64,000 nucleotides of DNA, from NCBI RefSeq assembly GCF_963676685.1, contig NC_092353.1, forward strand, positions 13,334,361-13,398,360, written 5' to 3'. Within the stretch, counting starts at the first letter, position 1; every line of letters starts with the position of its first letter. The position numbers and the translations under genes were made by a program. This DNA comes from Mytilus edulis. Lineage: Eukaryota; Mollusca; Bivalvia; Mytilida; Mytilidae. The notes beneath the pieces are model-generated. The model did not search any database, was not told the DNA's origin, and was given only the letters and a program-made list of their open reading frames with translations. This document shows positions 49,201-59,200 of this stretch, piece by piece.

Positions 49201-52200
49201 CAGTAGGCCACATATATATCTTCAGTGACTGAAATTTAAAACAAATTGAATTTGATAAAATCATAAAATGTTATGTTTTCTGTATGGTATGATTTTGGGG
49301 AATATTTATTACAGACCATGGGTATTTTTTATATGGTTGCATTGGCATTGATGTTTAGTAGTATAAACAATATAACTTCAGGAATTTTTGAAGTTTTGAG
49401 TTCTTAATTATGAAGAATAATTTCTGATATACCATTGCTATTTGAAGTCCTAGAACAATAATTTTACAGGAGATTGTGAGGCTTAACTGCATGTTGCTCT
49501 TGCTACAATGAAGTTATTTCATTGTTATGTTTTATAATGAAATGAGTGCCCGAAGAAAGTAAAGTAATAAGGCAGTTAATACAATTTCTAGTTCTAATTT
49601 TGCTGCATATCAGGTGTAACATGTCTCTGTTAACAGCTTTTTGATTTAACTTGATCAATGTAAAATGCAATATGGAAAATATGATGATTCTAGTAGTAAA
49701 TTTTATGACATTGTAAAAGTTTTATTTTACAAGAAATTTAACCAGAAAATATTAACTATATTAAAACATTTTGGTTATAAAAGAAGCATTGACTAAATAT
49801 TCTAATTTATCATTTGTGAGAAAAAACATTCATGCAGAGGTTTGCTCAAGACTGACTGCACTAGAAATGGAAGAATGGTGAAACATATTGCTTTTGCTCA
49901 TGCAAGTATGACTACATTGTATTGTGTGAGTACATCACATTGTATGAGTAGAAGTAAGTTGTGGTATGTGGCTAGTGGTAGCACTGTTTTTTGTATCTCT
50001 TTGCAGTGGAGAGTGACACAGAGGAAAACTTACGTGCTATGGATCGGGGTATGGCAGATCTGGGATTAGAAGGTGGTGGGTGCACTTAACTTGTCTAGCC
50101 TCTAATATAGCACACATAATTCACAAACATTCACCCAAATTGTTTGGCACACCTGTAACCTATGAAAATGATCACTGAAACAAAACATCTTATAATTTAT
50201 TGTTGTTTATTCTTGTCTTTTTAAGAAAAGTAATTGAATTAGCTTGTAATAACTTGACATTCAATAAAACAAAAGATCTGATCGTGTTTCTTTTCTTTCT
50301 TTAAATCAAGTTTTTACCATTCTGAGTCTCAATATATATGAGCAAAGAAGAGAGGTCTGGTCCTAAATATGTTAAATATTTGTAGTTTTAAATCCTCAGA
50401 AAATGTACTAAAACAAAAGTCATCTGATTGACCTGAATTTTTAGGTAGTTTATTAGTTATATTTTGATTGCTAGTAATTTACTTTTACAGACCCAATGGC
50501 TAACTAGTGTAGAAAAAACATGGCTTATAGAAAAAACAAAATTACCGTACTTTGTTGAAAGTTTTAGTATTTTCGTAATGCATACAATTTTTAAAGCAAT
50601 TGCTTTTATGCCGTCGCGTATGGCCATCTTTGTGACCCAGATCAGAGACTCCGCCCAGATCAAGCCATAGTATTTTGTTAAACAGGCTCCTGGTCAGTCA
50701 TTCTTTAACACCTATGTATGTTTTCTAATGCAATACATAGCTTGAAACTTTAAAAAAAAGTTAGTGGATTTAAGAAGTTTCAGGTATATGTTCTTGTAGA
50801 TGTATTTTTGTATTTAAAGGGTCAACCGTTTGACTATCAAATAACATAGAAGTCCGAGTGAAAAAAAGTACATTTTTATAAATGCGATTCCGTTTTCCGC
50901 CGTTCGTACGATGTTTCAACAAAATATGGATTCATTTCAGTTGTTGATTTAGTATTGAAAATTTAACTGAATTATCTCCTAATAAATACGTTTTTTTATG
51001 TTTAATTTGTGTTTCTTTAAGAGGTCAGGTGCTCTTGTTCATTCATAAAATTATCGTTCATTCATACATTTATCGTAAAATCAAAATCACTACACAGGTT
51101 AATGCGTAGTGTCAAATTATTACCTGTAATCTAAAAATAGACAAACTTTATTTGCGCAAATAATTTAGCGGAACGAAACCCTTGTTGAAAACACATAACA
51201 ATAAGTTCGTTTTCCTTTTCTGTCAAAACTCCGTAATATTTATCGATCACCTTACTAATGAAATGGACCCGTCCAAACGTAGTAGATGCCAAGTCGGTCC
51301 AGATGAAGAGATATTTACAATTTGGAATTTTCTAGTTTATTAATACTTAGATTGAAAAAAAGTACGTCTTTTTAAATATCATGATCAAATCTGGGTTTGC
51401 ATAACAAATGTCAGATGAAACCATTATCCTCGTCTTTTCAGTGAACAAGTCTACTACGTTTGTTGACACTCGACGGTCCACCGTGTTAGCAATTTTATTT
51501 GACATGTTTTCGAAATATTGAAGATCATTTTTCGCAATGTTTCCTGAAAATTGATAAATATCAAAGCAACGTAGAGCTGTTTGTTCTTGTTCGTATAATA
51601 AAATTGAGAATGGAAATGGGGAATTTGTCAAAGAGACAACAACCCGACCATAGAAAAACATACAACAGCAGAATTAAGGTCACCAACAGGTCTTCAATGC
51701 AGCGAAAAATTCCCGCACCCGGAGGCGTCCTTCAGCTGGCCCCTATACAATATATATATATACTAGTTCAGTGATAACGATTTAATGTCATGTTTGTCTG
51801 TGATGACCCCCCTTTTCGGGATTGCATGAGAATTGTAGTTATCTCGTACCCACATGTACTTGTTTCTATCCATAGGAAGGTCGACTATCCATATAAAACT
51901 ATTTATATGGATAATCGACCTTCCTATGGATAGAAACAAGTGCCTGTGCTCGTACCGCATCAGAAGGACACATATCAACTGAGCAATAATGTTTGGAACT
52001 TAGTTTTAAAAATGATGACAAAGTAACATTATGAAAATATTTTTATTAAGCTGAAATATACATTTATTCTTTACATGTTTATGTCTTGTAAGATATTTTA
52101 TTTCTTTCCCGTTTTTTAACATTTGCGTCTGGAAAGTTGAAATGTTTTAACTTAATCATTTGTGTTAATGGTTAAATATAAATTAATAATGAAAATTGTT

Positions 52201-55200
52201 AAAATTAAATTAATAAAGGAAATTATTGCCAAGGAAGTTACAAACACTACCAGGGGATAATCCATGATGATTTCTTTTTGAGTTATATGTTTCAGCACAT
52301 GTATATTTGACCCCAACTTTAGCCTGGTAAACGTGTTGTCTCCTTGTGAAATATAAAACATATTAAAAATGACTTTTTGCTAAAGTCTTTTATTTATATA
52401 AAGTTAAAACCTTCTTACTTTTAACTAGACAACACTCATGTCAGGTTTAATTCTTGTATATATATATGTGGATGAAAAATAAAAGTCCCCAAACATTAAC
52501 ATGGCAGCAATTGCTTTTACAGCCTTTAAGGCTTTGATTAGAAGATTCACCAGCTTTTAGTGATAATAAAAGGAAAGTTAATATTTGACTTACCAGTTAC
52601 TTTGATATCCATCCTTTGTACCATTTCATGAAGATCTTTAAATAAAAAAAATATGGAATTGAACTTCTATTACAATTTGAACCAAAGTTTTCTATGAAAT
52701 ATTTAGTGTGAAAGGTCAGCCCAAAATTGTTTCAAAGATCAATAATCATGTAGATATAATTGTTTGTTTCTCTAGCTTTCCTTAAAATTTAATTATGCTG
52801 TGTACATTATTTCTAAATGTTTGAATACCATAAAAGTCTTTTTCAAAGATATCTTTGTCCCACTTTTCAATTGAACAAATGGTATGAAGATTTTCAACAA
52901 AATTGGCTTGACACTCAATATAACAATTTCTGAATGTTTTTTCCATTCTTTGAAAAGAAATAACTTTAATCTGGCACTAAAACTTTAATAGTCAACATAA
53001 TTACACCACAAACAAATTTTATGCAAAATTACAATCCCTTTTTCAGTGAGTTTGTCCATCAAATATTTTAGTACGTTTTTGCAGGTTCTATCTAACAAAA
53101 TGATCTCATATTTGGCCAGCAGCTGGATTGTGATGAGTTGTAATGTGTTATGAAAATAAGAAGATGTGGCATGATTGCCAATAAGACAAGTCGCCACAAG
53201 AGACCGAATGACACAAAAATAAACAACTATAGGGGACCTTACAGCCGTTTTCTGATCCATCAGACACCTACTTTTAGTTACTGTAAATTTAAAACTATTG
53301 TGTGGATTTATTATTATGATTTTGTCAGTTTAGACTTAAATGTGATTTTAATTTTTATGATTTTAAGAAAAATCCCGAAATATTTTATATGAATTAATAT
53401 AAAATATTTTCAAAATGGGAGTTTAAATTATTGCGTTTACAGCTCTCATTTTTCCCAATAATAAAAACCTTGCAATAGTTTCTGAATTAACAGTAGCAGA
53501 TTATTTAATTTTTCAATATGTTAACAGAATTTAATACTTACGTCTCACTTTTCTCAAGTACTATAGCCCAAAATTACTTCACATATCTGGTCTGCAGGTA
53601 GATAGGAATAACTGCCTTAAGAATATCTAGGACATGAAATTGAAATTCCTATTTTGCATTTCTTTGAATTATGAGTTGGGGTATGCTTATAAGGACAGTG
53701 TGTGCAAATTTTCTTAAATACATTAATCCATTAATAGAAGTGGCCAGGTAAATTGGAAAAAGTAAAATCCACCTTCCTCAAACTGTTTTAAAGTAATAAA
53801 AGACAAGTTTTCTGAATAGTTTCTTAATGCATCTAAGTAATTGGCAATGATATCGGTGTTTTTTCATTGGTTTCATATTTTCACTGTTTGCATATATATT
53901 TTTCAGATTTTGATTATGATGATGACTTCCAAAGCTCAGGGTAGGTATTAACCAATTGAACAAATGTATGATTTGTATTTTGCATATAAAGAGCTTTAAA
54001 GAGCAACAGAGATAAGATATTCAAACTGAAGGAAAAGGGAGATTCATGAATTGATCTTTAAGATCAAAATTTCAATACAAAGTGGCATTCAACATTTAAC
54101 AGTAAAAATAAAGTTAAAATGATCATGTCTTTGTGACAAATATTTAATTGGCTTTAAAAAAATTATAATTTACAATTTCAGGCATAGTATGAGTAAGAAT
54201 AGTCCACGTACAGCCCGGTCTGAACAGAATGGTGGTAGTATTGTAGAGGAGATAGAAGAAGAGATTGATGATGATGATGACGTCTCTATTGAAGCTGATG
54301 ATTTATTAAGAAGTGAAAGAAGTGGGGTAAGGAAACAAGTCGATGTAGTTGGAATTATGATCAATTTGTAAACTGTCCTAAATCATTTAATCATTTGATA
54401 TTGAGTTACTGTGTTTCCATCAGTATTCTATGAAACCATTTTATTGAAATTTTTTAAGGTGGAATTTTATACAAATATATCATGCTTACAAGGGGTATTT
54501 GCCAAAAATACCGGTTGAGAGGTACAAATTTCCAGAGCCGTTAGGAATAAGAAGATTTGATTATATACAAATTTTAAATACCTTGGTAGAAGCAAATGAT
54601 AGATTTTCTGCATAAAGAACTATCCAAACACATTCATACCAAACAAACAAAAATATAATTTAAAGTGACTGTTTAATTCATCTGATGAAACAGTCAAGAA
54701 AGGTTAGATGTCACATATTAAAGAAAGGTCATAAACAGGGGTCATACATTTAAAAAAAAACAACAGAAGATCTCTGTATTTTCTTTTTAAACGAGAAATT
54801 TTATGTTGTTCAATATCATCATTTGGTAATTCCTGCCAAAGGTATCATTCATCTTGAGTATGAACATGTGTAATAGTATTAATCATAATTATAATCCATA
54901 TAGAATTAAGGAGATGGTTACCAAAACTTCTGTATAAGGATGTTCACAACTACACATCATTGTATGGCCTTCAACAATTAGCATAAATCATACTGTATCA
55001 TGTTATTAAAGACACTGAAATGATATTTAACAAACATCCTAGTCTACACTTAAACAATAAACAAAAATAATTAAGACATAGGTCAACACTAGATGACAGG
55101 ATGCTGATCTTTGCTTGGACAGTCACATATAAAATGTTGTGGTGTTAATCATGTTTGGGAGAGCTTGTGGGTTCCCCTGAACCTGGGACTGTAGTATAAC

Positions 55201-55413
55201 AGCACATGTGAACTATAAAAATCATGAGAATGGGCTTGCCTCAACAGATAGGTCATTGGTCAATCAGAAAGTAAACACTTTGTTCACCATCTCTTAAACA
55301 AAACAATAACTGTATTAAATATTGTTTATTTTCAGTGTGATGATTTAACTACAGACAGAACAATATCTCAACATGATGGATTTGATTATATGGAGGACGT
55401 CCAATCACCTTGA
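31161..55413 (+). CDS. CEP43: Centrosomal protein 43 (FOP/FGFR1OP) homologue with an EF-hand pair
   Basis: Centriole and ciliary-base scaffold protein. Coding exons: 31161-31241, 32781-32834, 33759-33813, 34562-34650, 34954-35088, 36114-36149, 38551-38607, 39436-39506, 39798-39859, 41366-41475, 42465-42640, 47990-48114, 48333-48350, 50007-50072, 53907-53940, 54182-54326, 55336-55413. They give 463 codons plus stop, all junctions in frame (human: 399). The N-terminal TON/LisH part (EDTELRDLV, FLALEEQE, KAVAGLIKEFLEFF) and the C-terminus (IEEDPFFDDAV, VEEIEEEIDD, DDLTTDRTISQ) match vertebrate FOP. Residues 151-237 add two EF-hands. The ATG follows a short leader (AAACAATC) and begins MSADEDTELRD, aligning with human EEDTELRDL. 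Confidence 0.95.
31242..32780 (+). other. CEP43 intron 1
   Basis: AT-rich and without other genes. It contains the GGCGGATCCAGG-family element at 32301-32470. Confidence 0.8.
32301..32470. mobile_element. MITE of the GGCGGATCCAGG family
   Basis: The left end GCAGGGGCGGATGCAGG and the right end CCTGGATCCGCCACTG are imperfect inverted copies. The interior is G/C-rich, including a 19-C run at 32438-32456. Overlapping frames on both strands across it give only proline/glycine-rich low-complexity peptides. Confidence 0.7.
32781..32834 (+). CDS. CEP43: CEP43 coding exon 2 (residues 28-45)
   Basis: Encodes AQLRASVFLALEEQESSQ, nearly identical to the human helix with FLALEEQE. Acceptor TTTTCAG, donor GTATGA. 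Confidence 0.95.
33759..33813 (+). CDS. CEP43: CEP43 coding exon 3 (residues 46-64)
   Basis: Encodes NKTPFANHDLRKFLGTKE, leading into the LisH motif. It ends one base into glycine 64. Confidence 0.94.
34562..34650 (+). CDS. CEP43: CEP43 coding exon 4, LisH (residues 64-93)
   Basis: Encodes AVAGLIKEFLEFFQLEYTLA followed by VFEPEAGL. This is the LisH dimerisation helix pair and the conserved VFxPE segment. Confidence 0.96.
34954..35088 (+). CDS. CEP43: CEP43 coding exon 5 (residues 94-138)
   Basis: Encodes RDTLAKELNV and GPLIAELVQQ, matching the human ENLARDLGI and GPLLLEVIR region, and then a Ser/Arg/Pro-rich linker (SSPRSRTPTH). Donor GTAAGT. Confidence 0.94.
35873..36061. mobile_element. 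PIF/Harbinger-like MITE, TTA target duplication
   Basis: Terminal inverted repeats begin GGGCTGTTCCAGAAAATACT, pair over about 40 bp, and are flanked by TTA on both sides (35870-35872 and 36062-36064). TTA duplication with GGG-starting ends is the PIF/Harbinger signature. It ends about 50 bp before CEP43 exon 6. Confidence 0.85.
36114..36149 (+). CDS. CEP43: CEP43 coding exon 6 (residues 139-150)
   Basis: A 36-nt, phase-0 exon encoding ISPEEGHQCIPK, acceptor GGCTAACAG and donor GTAAAC. It keeps frame whether included or skipped, so alternative use is possible. It has no clear human counterpart. Confidence 0.7.
36961..37440 (+). repeat. Tandem duplication of a SINE-containing segment
   Basis: 36961-37170 and 37171-37440 are direct copies (for example CAACTC...TAAACATCAACCC at 36971 and 37181). 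The first copy lacks about 67 bp corresponding to 37232-37298, including the pol III B box. Confidence 0.8.
37252..37337 (-). mobile_element. tRNA-derived SINE head
   Basis: On the minus strand there is GTGTGGTCTAGCGCAC (A-box-like) and, 70 bp on, GGTTCGAATCC (37258-37268), a perfect B box. The spacing and an extra arm recall a class II tRNA. The flanking sequence is duplicated with it, so I read this as a SINE rather than a working tRNA gene. Confidence 0.6.
37442..37951. mobile_element. Element bounded by 35-bp inverted repeats
   Basis: The left arm TTCATTGTGAAAGTCTTTCA and on through (AT)n is matched inverted at about 37914-37951. The interior of about 430 bp is non-coding; a short plus-strand frame at 37778-38041 crosses the right arm and shows no domain. 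It lies in CEP43 intron 6. Confidence 0.75.
38551..38607 (+). CDS. CEP43: CEP43 coding exon 7, EF-hand 1 entering helix (residues 151-169)
   Basis: Encodes DLTSKQLEDAHQKFEYYDK. The first two residues of the calcium loop (Asp168, Lys169) end the exon. Acceptor TTTTTTCAG, donor GTGAGT. Confidence 0.88.
39436..39506 (+). CDS. CEP43: CEP43 coding exon 8, EF-hand 1 loop (residues 170-193)
   Basis: Continues the loop with DGNGEIDKDE, so that the loop Asp168-Glu179 has Asp, Asp, Asn, Glu, Asp and Glu at ligand positions 1, 3, 5, 7, 9 and 12 and Gly at position 6. The exiting helix LRDLFIDIFPAFN follows. Confidence 0.9.
39798..39859 (+). CDS. CEP43: CEP43 coding exon 9, EF-hand 2 first half (residues 193-213)
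   Basis: Encodes MLDRYVNDEFRAADKNFSS. The second loop starts at Asp208 and is completed by exon 10. Confidence 0.88.
40952..41224. mobile_element. MITE with TTAA target duplication
   Basis: GGTGGTACCCAACAC at the left and the inverted GTGTTAGGTACCACC at the right are flanked by TTAA (40948-40951 and 41225-41228). TTAA target sites point to piggyBac or Kolobok-type transposases. It lies in CEP43 intron 9. Confidence 0.85.
41366..41475 (+). CDS. CEP43: CEP43 coding exon 10, EF-hand 2 second half (residues 214-250)
   Basis: Completes the loop Asp208-Glu219 (D, N, S, S, S, E at positions 1, 3, 5, 7, 9, 12; the usual Gly6 is Ser). The helix FIDMYKRLFLLCR and the linker SGEVSDILPQKSSQK follow. 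Confidence 0.9.
41845..42302 (+). mobile_element. Second pearl-like element: microsatellite plus 168-bp cores
   Basis: The ends are ATACCCCCGC and GCGGGGGTAT. A GTCC/GTCT/GTCA tract (about 41888-41947) precedes two units with CTCAGGAACTAC at 41971 and 42139. Its architecture matches 8658-9487 but its sequence differs. It lies in CEP43 intron 10. Confidence 0.75.
42465..42640 (+). CDS. CEP43: CEP43 coding exon 11 (residues 251-309)
   Basis: An Asn/Ser-rich linker followed by GSDGSDIEEDPFFDDAVPSN, which matches human MEGDSFFDDPIP. Acceptor TTTACAG, donor GTAAAC, exit phase 2. Confidence 0.93.
43549..43775. mobile_element. Foldback element, 227 bp
   Basis: The outer arms GATTGCATTGAGTGTGTAGG and their inverted match pair almost perfectly, as do the inner arms around ACTAGACTACTC. 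A minus-strand frame of 113 codons across it is a by-product of the repeat. It lies in CEP43 intron 11. Confidence 0.8.
43963..43980 (+). repeat. G homopolymer (18)
   Basis: A long guanine run on the coding strand of CEP43 intron 11, with quadruplex potential in the transcript. Confidence 0.8.
44395..44875 (+). repeat. Tandem repeats, about 160 bp, three units
   Basis: TGGTGAATTGTTTATATCT or a variant begins at 44471, 44632 and 44792. Each unit carries TTCATTAAAAAAAGGGG and TTTTCCAGTTTTCGGACA or remnants of them. It lies in CEP43 intron 11. Confidence 0.7.
45624..45701 (+). CDS. CEP43: Candidate alternative exon of CEP43
   Basis: Between an acceptor (TTTACACAG) and two possible donors (GTCTGA after 45692, GTATGT after 45701) lies an open, comparatively GC-rich stretch. 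It enters and leaves in phase 2, exactly as needed between exons 11 and 12. It would add 23 or 26 residues (RHADLEPRGIGRPSQIPVYS and on). The main model is in frame without it. Confidence 0.45.
45702..47989 (+). other. Right part of CEP43 intron 11
   Basis: AT-rich, without other genes. It contains the solo 88-bp repeat at 47708-47795. Confidence 0.6.
47708..47795 (+). repeat. Solo copy of the 88-bp dispersed repeat
   Basis: GAGCGTCACTGATGAG followed by CTGGTATCTATGATGAG; same family as 2036-2488 and 11158-11227. Confidence 0.65.
47990..48114 (+). CDS. CEP43: CEP43 coding exon 12 (residues 309-350)
   Basis: A basic and Ser-rich segment containing GALSSLQGLPALNQKSPRKS, comparable with human SSLAGAPSLKDSESK. 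Acceptor TTTTTAG, donor GTAAGT. Confidence 0.92.
48333..48350 (+). CDS. CEP43: CEP43 microexon 13 (18 nt)
   Basis: Strong pyrimidine tract and TTGACAG acceptor, 18 coding bases (PRVQQL with split edge codons), then GTAAAG. Its length is a multiple of three, so skipping also keeps frame, with a Leu codon at the joint. Confidence 0.7.
   Translation, partial: LEFNN
49001..49180 (+). repeat. Dispersed repeat, GTGGTATGATTGCCAATGAG family
   Basis: Longest copy in the window: GATGTGGTATGATTGCCAAT, then GAGACCAAAATGACACAGAC, CAACTATAGGTCACC, ATGGCCTTCAACAATGAGC and AACGAGAAAACTAACG. It lies in CEP43 intron 13. Confidence 0.65.
50007..50072 (+). CDS. CEP43: CEP43 coding exon 14 (residues 357-379)
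   Basis: Encodes ESDTEENLRAMDRGMADLGL, corresponding to human KDLKLISDKIGSLGLG. Donor GTGGTG is weak. Confidence 0.88.
51605..51775 (+). repeat. Dispersed repeat shared with 13462-13585
   Basis: GGAAATGGGGAATTTGTCAA...CGCACCCGGAGG...CAGCTGGCCCCTA matches the tail of the element at 12282-13585 with moderate divergence. Confidence 0.65.
51846..51956. mobile_element. Foldback element related to 1223-1531
   Basis: Inner arms ACTTGTTTCTATCCATAGGA...CATATA and their inverted match (one mismatch) enclose an 8-bp loop near 51899. The outer ends read CGTACCCACATGTACTTG and, inverted, GTACGAGCACAGGCACTTG, resembling the TACCACAGGCGCTTG ends of the first foldback. Confidence 0.75.
53157..53256 (+). 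repeat. Dispersed repeat, GTGGTATGATTGCCAATGAG family
   Basis: AAGATGTGGCATGATTGCCA...ACAAGAGACCGAATGACAC...CAACTATAGGGGACC, a shorter copy of 49001-49180. Confidence 0.6.
53907..53940 (+). CDS. CEP43: CEP43 coding exon 15 (residues 379-390)
   Basis: A 34-nt exon encoding DFDYDDDFQSS, matching human DDDYVDDFNST. Acceptor TTTTTCAG, donor GTAGGT. Confidence 0.92.
54182..54326 (+). CDS. CEP43: CEP43 coding exon 16, acidic region (residues 390-438)
   Basis: Encodes HSMSKNSPRTARSEQNGG, then the strongly acidic IVEEIEEEIDDDDDVSIEAD, matching human IGEEIEEDLSVEIDD. Donor GTAAGG. Confidence 0.94.
55336..55413 (+). CDS. CEP43: CEP43 last coding exon (residues 439-463)
   Basis: Encodes CDDLTTDRTISQHDGFDYME and ends DVQSP then TGA at 55411-55413. 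It closely parallels the human end DDLTQDLTVSQ...DYLEDVA, confirming that the model reaches the true C-terminus. Confidence 0.95.
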   Translation, partial: CDDLTTDRTISQHDGFDYMEDVQSP

Positions 55414-55643
55414 GAAACTAGTCTTACAATCTGTGATATTATTATAACGTCTCAACACACGGGCCAAAATATGACTTATTGTTTAATGTTACCTAGCCAC
55501 TCTGCCCTGTATGACATCATACTACATTTTACATATAAGAAAACTATCATCATATGAATCCATTTGGTGATGGTAAATACATTGACATAGTTTTATTTCT
55601 TTTGATTTGGTTATCAGTAACATAAAGTTCTTAGATGAAATTC

Positions 55644-55649
55644 AATAAA
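55644..55649 (+). terminator. Candidate CEP43 polyadenylation signal
   Basis: First AATAAA after the stop, 231 bp downstream. Cleavage would fall inside the left arm of the palindrome that starts at 55657. Another AATAAA lies at 57273-57278. Confidence 0.45.
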
Positions 55650-55656
55650 CACTTTG

Positions 55657-56240
55657 AAAGGAGTAGGTCCAGTAAGACCCCTTTTTGGCCCAAAAATATA
55701 GCAGTTTTACAAAATTGTTAAAATGTAAACTTTTAGTTATTTATTGGATAGTAGAATGGTTCTGCTACATAAATATGGGCTGTTTTTGACAATACAATGC
55801 ACATATATTGGGTACTAGCACCATTAAGTCATGCTAAATTACTGAATCCTTTACAATTCCAGCATTTTAGTTAAATTTTAGACGGTTTCCGTGTAAAACA
55901 AAAGTGGCCGCATTCGTGTTCATCCAAAATATTGAAAAGGAAGTTGTATTTCATGATAATACATAACATATATAAAGATTGAGGATGAACACGGATGCGG
56001 CCACTTTTGTTTTTGACAAAAACCATCTGAAAAGTGACATTTTTTCGCATATTTGGTAGATTTTTCATATTTGAGCTTGAATCGGATTGTTTTTAATGAT
56101 TAAATTAGTTAAAATCTTTCACATAAATTAATTGAATCCTATGAAATAGACACTTAAGTGTTTAAAAAGTGGTCAAAATCTTACGTCAGATGAAACTGAA
56201 ATTTGAGGCCAAAATCGGTCCTTACCGGACCTACTCCTTT
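55657..56240. mobile_element. Long palindromic foldback element, 584 bp
   Basis: The outer ends AAAGGAGTAGGTCCAGTAAG and the inverted GGTCCTTACCGGACCTACTC match with two differences. The inner arms at 55898-55925 and 55983-56010 match at 27 of 28 positions and share nearly the same centre (about 55950), with a 57-bp loop. It lies just past the CEP43 stop and could be transcribed as a long hairpin. Confidence 0.85.
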
Positions 56241-59200
56241 CTCTCCAAATGACCTCAGATCTGTCCAAGAATAACCTTCTGACTTCAAGCAACAATCACT
56301 TTTTTGTGACATCAAATTTTACAGGATCGTGTTTGATTATTCAACAGTTGAAACGGAAGAAAAATTTGCATACAAATGTAAATATGTCTATGCAGTTGGG
56401 TTAGGAATTGAAATATTTATATAAAATGAAAAAAAATAGTGATAGATTTAACAATTAAGGAGAAATAGTAAGAAAATATTGGTTTTATTTTTGTGTATTA
56501 CTAATAACTTTTTAAGTAGTATAAATTTACCTGACATAACTAGAGAATGATATAATAAGGTAGAAAAATAATCCTATATTGGTAATAGACTAGACCTCTT
56601 CGTTAATTATAATTTGATATCCAATTATTTCATGTTTGGAAAGGCCAGTACATTTACATAGTGTCAATAGCCAAAGTTATATCTTAGATCCATTGTCAGC
56701 AATAGAAAATTATACAATTATAAGATATAATTGTTTTTGATAAGTAGATTTTTTGATGAATGTATACCAACCTATGAATCAATTATAATTATTATTAATT
56801 TATGCTTGAAATTTACCTCTGAAGATAATGATTTCTCAATGATCATCATAATGTTTGCAAAATATACTGTGATGTAGTCTTCATTTTAATGTCAGCTTTT
56901 GTTTGAGATAAAATTGTCTTCACGAAAAAAAAAGTTGGAGAAATTCATTTAAAAACAAGTTCAATTGCCAAAGCAAGAGACAGTCATTATTTTTATTTCT
57001 GCTGAAATATTTCTCATGTACAATTGTTGTTTTTTTTCTCTTGAATCATTTCTACTATCTATTTTTAGAATATAACAAAATCATCTGTGAAACTCAAAAG
57101 AATACTCAGGAAATAATCATTTATTGTAGCATCTTATTCTTAATAACATACTCAATGTTCTGCAATTGGACAAAATTGCACTAATTTTTCTAAAAAGAAA
57201 TTGATTGATAATGTGAAAACTTACAAACCAGATGTAAATCACTTTAATATTCCAACGTCATTTAATCATTTCAATAAACAATACATTTTTAAATTTTAAC
57301 TTTAGTTTAGTTTAGAAATAGTATGATTTATAACTAATAATCAGCTTTTTTTTCAAATAACTTCACCTAATTTTATCAAAGTGCTAAAATTCTATATGAT
57401 GCCATCTTTAATGGAGTATTGTGCAGCTGAGAAATAAATGCCATAATTACATTATTTATTTGTGAATGATCATGCATGCATTCATCCGTCCACACATATA
57501 TATTGAACACATGAATATATAATTTACATTTCAATAATTTTCTCATCTTTTGTTAAATTGATAAGAATTATGTGCATGTAAAGAAAGAATTTTCTTTCAT
57601 ATTTTATGAAAGAAGCAATTTTCTGCAACAGCATAAAGTGTTGAAAGTTTTAAAGTTTGTTTCATTCTCTTATACATAACTTTTTTTTCCAGTAATGATA
57701 AGAAAGATTTTTTTTTTTTTTTAATAAAAAAAAAAGACGTCACCCATGTAAATCAATCTTAAATATTTCAAAATGTGCATTTTGTCCTAGATTGAGAGCA
57801 ATGTCAGACTTTTTGTTTGATAATTTGTAAGTAGGTAAAATTTGAATTAATATGCAATGCTTTTTTTTTTATTTCAAAGATACTTGAACTCTTGATATTT
57901 TTTTGTAGAACTGTGTTCTAAAGTTAATTTGTTGTTCTGTTAAGCTTAAAAACTTCAGAAGCATGTTTTACTAACATTCAGCACAATCATGAGTAGATGT
58001 GTGAGAGTGTGTGAGATAATTTTAAACATTTTGTACATATGTCTTCATTTTAATTTGTTAACTATTTTATGATGAGAATATATTTATAATAAAATATATA
58101 CACAAATTAGTTTCAATAATTATTAACATATGCCATAACTATCCATTTTTGGCACATGATGAGGTGCTTACCTTTGTTTGGGAGATAGTTGCTTTCTCCA
58201 TAGACATAAGAGGATCTGGTATGAGTGCCAATGAGACAACTCTCCATCCAAGTCTCAATTTGTAAAAGTAAACCATTATAGGTCAATATGCAGTTTCGAG
58301 ATTATTTGGCCCAGACCCCTCAGTCAAGGTCTGTGATTTTGAAACTTTTGCTTAATTTCATGTATTAGTTTGTGATTAGGTCGATTTATGGGGAACCACT
58401 AATGAAAGGCCAATGATATTTGGTTGTATAAGAATTGGCACATCTCATTACCATGGAGATTATTTGACCCCTACCCCTCAGTTATGGTTTATTGACTAGG
58501 ATATTTTGCTTAGTTTACATGTATTTGTTAGTGTTTAGGTTTGTTTAAAGGGAACTACTTATGATAAGTCACTGGTATTTGGTATGCAGTTGTATTAGCA
58601 TTGGCACACCTCATTTCCATGGAGATTGTTTAGCCATGTACCTTCAGTCATGGTTCATTGGCTTTGAAAATTTGTAAAACTTGCATGTTAAAGTGTTGCT
58701 ATTTTAATTTCAATATTTGCATTATCGAAATTACAAAAAAACAAGACATATCTCTGCAAACTGTTTCCTGTGAACTAGCATGTTAAAAATCCTGCTAAAT
58801 GTGTTTTATACAATAAAGGGTTCAGATTTATTACAAAGGTTCTAATGTGTATGTAATATTTGCCACTGGTAGTTATGGATGTTAAACCTATCCATGTTTT
58901 AATTTAACTTTTATCAAGATGTTTGCTGGTGTCCACTGAATCCTCCACTCACTTTGATTTTTATCCTTTTAACTGTTTCTAATACATAAAAAAAATTTCA
59001 AGATAATTACAGAAAATTCCTGTCTCCAATCAAATGCATGAAATTTAAAATTTCAATCTTGGGGCAGAAAATGAGCAATTGCTACAGATTGCCAACAAGC
59101 CACTGTAAATTCTGTCAATATATATTTGAGCACCTTAGGCCTGGTCTACACTCTACAACAGCTGAATCAAAGCAACAATGAAAGACTAAATATAGTACAG

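Larger units (their letters stand above)
50073..53906 (+). other. CEP43 intron 14
   Basis: 3.8 kb with no other gene. Contents: a shared repeat tail at 51605-51775, a foldback at 51846-51956 and a dispersed repeat at 53157-53256. A pair of overlapping 68-codon frames on opposite strands (50457-50670) has no recognisable domain. Confidence 0.7.

Noticed and set aside
50457..50670. Overlapping 68-codon frames on both strands in CEP43 intron 14
   Set aside because: No domain, no splice phase compatible with CEP43, and chance overlap is likely.
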